Positions 62,202 to 64,000 of a stretch of DNA of 64,000 nt are shown piece after piece (within the stretch, counting starts at the first letter, position 1; each line of letters begins with the position of its first letter). Below the pieces are notes generated by a model. That model saw only the letters and a program-made list of their open reading frames with translations. It was not told the DNA's origin and ran no database searches. Both the position numbers and the translations under genes were made by a program. The DNA comes from Terriglobia bacterium (lineage in GTDB: Bacteria; Acidobacteriota; Terriglobia; Bryobacterales; Bryobacteraceae): contig JAIQFI010000012.1 in NCBI GenBank assembly GCA_020073345.1, positions 1 to 64,000 on the forward strand, written 5' to 3'.

Positions 62202-62277
62202 GGGCGGCTAGCTCAGTTGGGAGAGCACCGCGTTCGCAATGCGGGGGTCGTGGGTTCAAGTCCCACGCCGTCCACCA
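62202..62277 (+). tRNA. tRNA-Ala (anticodon CGC)
   Basis: A 76-base tRNA with encoded CCA. The acceptor stem GGGCGGC pairs with GCCGTCC and includes the G3-U70 wobble that marks alanine tRNAs. The anticodon arm is CCGCG-TTCGCAA-TGCGG with anticodon CGC, and the T arm is GTGGG-TTCAAGT-CCCAC. It reads GCG codons. It lies 31 bases after the NHL gene and 11 bases before msrB. Confidence 0.96.
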
Positions 62278-62287
62278 GTCTTTCCAG

Positions 62288-62749
62288 ATGCAACCCCAGC
62301 CGGCGCTGTCAAAATCGGGCTATAAGCTGGACGCGCTCAGCGCCGCGGAGCGCGATGTTCTCGCCAAGCGGTTGAGCCCCGAAGAGCGCCGGGTTCTGCT
62401 CGATCACGGGACGGAGCCGCCCTTTTGCGGCGGCCTACTCGACAACAAGATGGATGGTGTTTACGGCTGCCGGCTGTGCGGCTTGCCGTTGTTTCGATCC
62501 AGCGCCAAGTTCGAATCCGGCACCGGATGGCCCAGCTTTTTCGAGCCCTTCGACCCGGACCATATCCGCTACATCCAGGACGTGAGCTACGGGATGGTTC
62601 GCACCGAGATTCGTTGCAAGCGCTGCGATGGCCACCTGGGTCACGTTTTCCCCGACGGACCCCCGCCCAGCCACCAACGCTACTGCCTGAACTCCGCCTC
62701 GATGGAGTTCTTTCCCGTGGGATCCGAGCCGCCCCGCGATCGCATTTGA
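62288..62749 (+). CDS. msrB: peptide-methionine (R)-S-oxide reductase
   Basis: A 153-residue enzyme that repairs R-methionine sulfoxide in proteins. Zinc ligands are CRLC (C61, C64) and CKRC (C110, C113). The catalytic Cys133 is in [13 protein letters not shown], and substrate residues are in [11 protein letters not shown] and [15 protein letters not shown]. Cys47 in PPFCGGLL is a possible resolving Cys. The N-terminal 20 residues are longer than in E. coli MsrB. It is possibly cotranscribed with the tRNA-Ala. Confidence 0.94.
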   Translation: MQPQPALSKSGYKLDALSAAERDVLAKRLSPEERRVLLDHGTEPPFCGGLLDNKMDGVYGCRLCGLPLFRSSAKFESGTGWPSFFEPFDPDHIRYIQDVSYGMVRTEIRCKRCDGHLGHVFPDGPPPSHQRYCLNSASMEFFPVGSEPPRDRI

Positions 62750-63241
62750 GGGGGCAAGGCCGTAATCTCCCCCGGCTTTCTCTACGAACCCGGAGAATGA
62801 GCCAGGTCCTTTTGGAATTGGCGACAGGATATCCCCGTCCGCAGCGCCAGGGAAGGTCTTGCCACATGCGTAGCGCTATGGAATATCCATGCGTAGCGGT
62901 ACGATAAGAATCCCATGTTCCCCAAGAGGTTGCACGATGGTTCCGGACGGCCCGCCGTCCCGACAATCGCTAAACCCGGAACGTCCGGGGAATGAAGGGC
63001 CATCCGCACATTTCTGCGGACAAGTTTGGCACATTTCTGCGGACAAGTTTGGCGCAGACTGTCGTGGTAGACGCCCCTCACGGTCGCGACCTTGACAACT
63101 GGAAAGCGGTGATGAGCGGTTCTACTGGAGCGCTAGAGCTACAAGTCGAAGGTGATTGACCCAATCCGGGGGTTGCTTCACAATTCACGTCACAATGGCA
63201 GACTCAGAGGCTAACCGTTTGATGTATGTGATTGAAAGAAG
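62750..63241. other. gene-poor region with short repeats between msrB and tRNA-Pro
   Basis: No convincing gene lies in this 490-base stretch on either strand. It contains a 10-bp direct repeat ATGCGTAGCG at 62866-62875 and 62889-62898, and a 23-bp tandem duplication at 63006-63051. The rest has no recognised hairpin, tRNA or coding signal. It may be the remains of a mobile element. Confidence 0.6.
63006..63051. repeat. two tandem copies of a 23-bp sequence, possible IS-end remnant
   Basis: GCACATTTCTGCGGACAAG plus TTTG occurs at 63006-63028 and is repeated exactly at 63029-63051. Repeats of this type, with GCACATTTCTGCGGACA, resemble the multiple terminal repeats at the ends of IS21-like elements as I remember them. 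No transposase is present, so it would be a solitary end. Confidence 0.6.
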
Positions 63242-63318
63242 TGGTCGGGGCGAGTGGATTCGAACCACCGGCCTCCTGGTCCCGAACCAGGCGCTCTACC
63301 AGGCTGAGCCACGCCCCG
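63242..63318 (-). tRNA. tRNA-Pro (anticodon CGG)
   Basis: A 77-base tRNA on the minus strand with encoded CCA (63244-63242). The acceptor stem is CGGGGCG/CGCCCCG with the C1-G72 pair typical of bacterial tRNA-Pro. The D arm is GCTC-AGCCTGGTA-GAGC, the anticodon arm CCTGG-TTCGGGA-CCAGG with anticodon CGG, and the T arm GGTGG-TTCGAAT-CCACT. It reads CCG codons. Confidence 0.96.
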
Positions 63319-63340
63319 ACGAATCAGCTATTTAGCGTTA

Positions 63341-63407
63341 CGGACGATGGCTTTGCGCCGCGGCCATGGCAGCTACTGCTGACCGTTTTGTAGTATACCA
63401 TCGTCCG
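63341..63407. repeat. 10-bp perfect inverted repeat flanking 47 bases
   Basis: CGGACGATGG (63341-63350) and CCATCGTCCG (63398-63407) are exact reverse complements, between tRNA-Pro and the acyltransferase gene. The 67-bp unit could be a miniature inverted-repeat element, a long-arm hairpin or a binding site. No duplication of target bases was seen around it. Confidence 0.55.
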
Positions 63408-63454
63408 CTCTTTGTGCTGAGAATACGCCTCCCGGCCCGCCCACTATCTTGTTA

Positions 63455-64000
63455 GTGAGTTCCGCACAGGTTGCAACGCGCATCCCCGACGCGCGCGTCA
63501 GCTTCTGTCGACCCGAGCTGGACATCCTCCGCTTCGGGGCGTTTCTTCTCGTGTTTCTGCACCACGCGCTGCCACACTCTGGCTGGGTGCTCGCCGGCGC
63601 CGCCCGCGCCGGAGCCTTGGGAGTCGATCTGTTCTTCGCTCTCAGTGCCTATCTGATCACCGAGCTGCTCCTGCGCGAGCGCCGTTCCTTCGGCGCCGTC
63701 GACATTCGCGCATTCTACATCCGCCGGATCCTGCGCATCTGGCCGCTTTACTACTTCGCGCTTTTGATCCTGGCTCCCGCGATGTCCATCTTGCCTGGAG
63801 AACACATGCACTGGACCTACTTGGTGGCTTTCGCACTTTTTGGAGGCAATTGGGCGTGCGCCACCTGGGGCTATCCGCCGGGTTCATTCTCCTTGTTGTG
63901 GTCCGTATCGATCGAAGAGCAGTTCTATCTCACCTGGCCGTGGCTGGTTCGATTAGGAGTCCGCCGTCTGCGAATAATCGCCTACGGAATGCTGGCGGCC
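63455..64000 (+). CDS. acyltransferase-3 family membrane protein (OafA/YrhL-like), 3' end off the window
   Basis: An open frame of 182 codons from the GTG at 63455 to the window edge (a TTG lies 6 bases earlier in frame). The protein shows the acyltransferase-3 signature: RPELDILRFGAFLLVFLHHA with the catalytic His, GVDLFFALSAYLITELLLRE, FYIRRILRIWPLYYFALLIL, and FSLLWSVSIEEQFYLTWPW. These enzymes O-acetylate or acylate sugars of lipopolysaccharide, peptidoglycan or capsules from the membrane. The C-terminal half is outside the window. Confidence 0.9.
   Translation, partial: MSSAQVATRIPDARVSFCRPELDILRFGAFLLVFLHHALPHSGWVLAGAARAGALGVDLFFALSAYLITELLLRERRSFGAVDIRAFYIRRILRIWPLYYFALLILAPAMSILPGEHMHWTYLVAFALFGGNWACATWGYPPGSFSLLWSVSIEEQFYLTWPWLVRLGVRRLRIIAYGMLAA

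Noticed and set aside
1-64000. CRISPR arrays, rRNA genes, complete insertion sequences, prophage genes, toxin-antitoxin pairs
   Set aside because: No regularly spaced repeats, rRNA-like sequence, transposase, capsid or toxin-like gene was found.

Overview
The window looks like chromosomal DNA from an Acidobacteriota bacterium, most likely the Bryobacterales/Solibacter group. The signs are high GC, a cytoplasmic membrane plus an outer membrane (BamA/TamA-like porin, TamB, RlpA), an NHL-repeat protein carrying the C-terminal domain typical of Solibacter secreted proteins, an SBBP-repeat protein with tandem Cys-pair domains often met in acidobacterial exoproteins, a small exosortase locus, and very many two-component proteins. 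This assignment rests on family recognition, not on a search. Both edges cut genes: an MbfA-like ferritin/iron exporter at the left and an acyltransferase-3 membrane protein at the right.

Layout. 0-8 kb: iron exporter (partial), APC permease with a C-terminal Usp-like domain, a small zinc-ribbon protein, rlmB, a MerR regulator, a frameshifted GAF histidine kinase, galU, a compact minus-strand unit encoding a 21-residue Lys/Ala peptide, and rlpA. 8-16.9 kb: an orphan sigma-54 activator preceded by a palindromic operator-like element, a degenerate receiver/GGDEF protein, a GT4 glycosyltransferase, an LPG-synthase-like membrane protein, a Tat-exported dienelactone hydrolase coupled to a GNAT acetyltransferase, a Na+/Ca2+ exchanger-like protein, and aroB-ubiE. 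16.9-24.6 kb: a minus-strand operon for outer-membrane assembly (Omp85 barrel, SurA-like chaperone, TamB-like bridge). 24.6-32.7 kb: ThiF-like E1 enzyme, giant SBBP exoprotein, FkbM methyltransferase, a small protein coupled to a Zn-alcohol dehydrogenase, and a receiver/HD-GYP protein. 32.8-43.1 kb: aroA coupled to a small histidine kinase, a charged secreted protein, TSUP permease, PduO-type adenosyltransferase, beta-propeller lyase-like protein, an epimerase, a YdjM-like membrane protein, a radical SAM enzyme, hfq-hflX and pgsA. 43.1-50.5 kb: exosortase A with EpsI and a PilZ neighbour, a membrane protein/CPBP protease/secreted protein operon, glpX and a hybrid kinase. 50.5-62.2 kb: GT39 membrane glycosyltransferase, DUF3467, a secreted protein, S9A oligopeptidase, a Ycf48-like propeller, M1 aminopeptidase with speA, and an NHL-repeat protein. 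62.2-64 kb: tRNA-Ala(CGC), msrB, a gene-poor stretch with repeat debris, tRNA-Pro(CGG) and the acyltransferase.

The genome is tightly packed. Convergent genes often overlap at their 3' ends, co-directional genes use ATGA or TGTGA overlaps, and many single genes show a -10-like hexamer only 6-12 bases before the start codon with no Shine-Dalgarno, which suggests short or absent leaders. The most unusual element is the complete transcription unit at about 7000-7235 (minus strand): TTGACT-17 bp-TATAAA promoter, leader hairpin, Shine-Dalgarno, 21-codon gene and a strong intrinsic terminator. No CRISPR array, rRNA gene, complete insertion sequence or prophage was seen.
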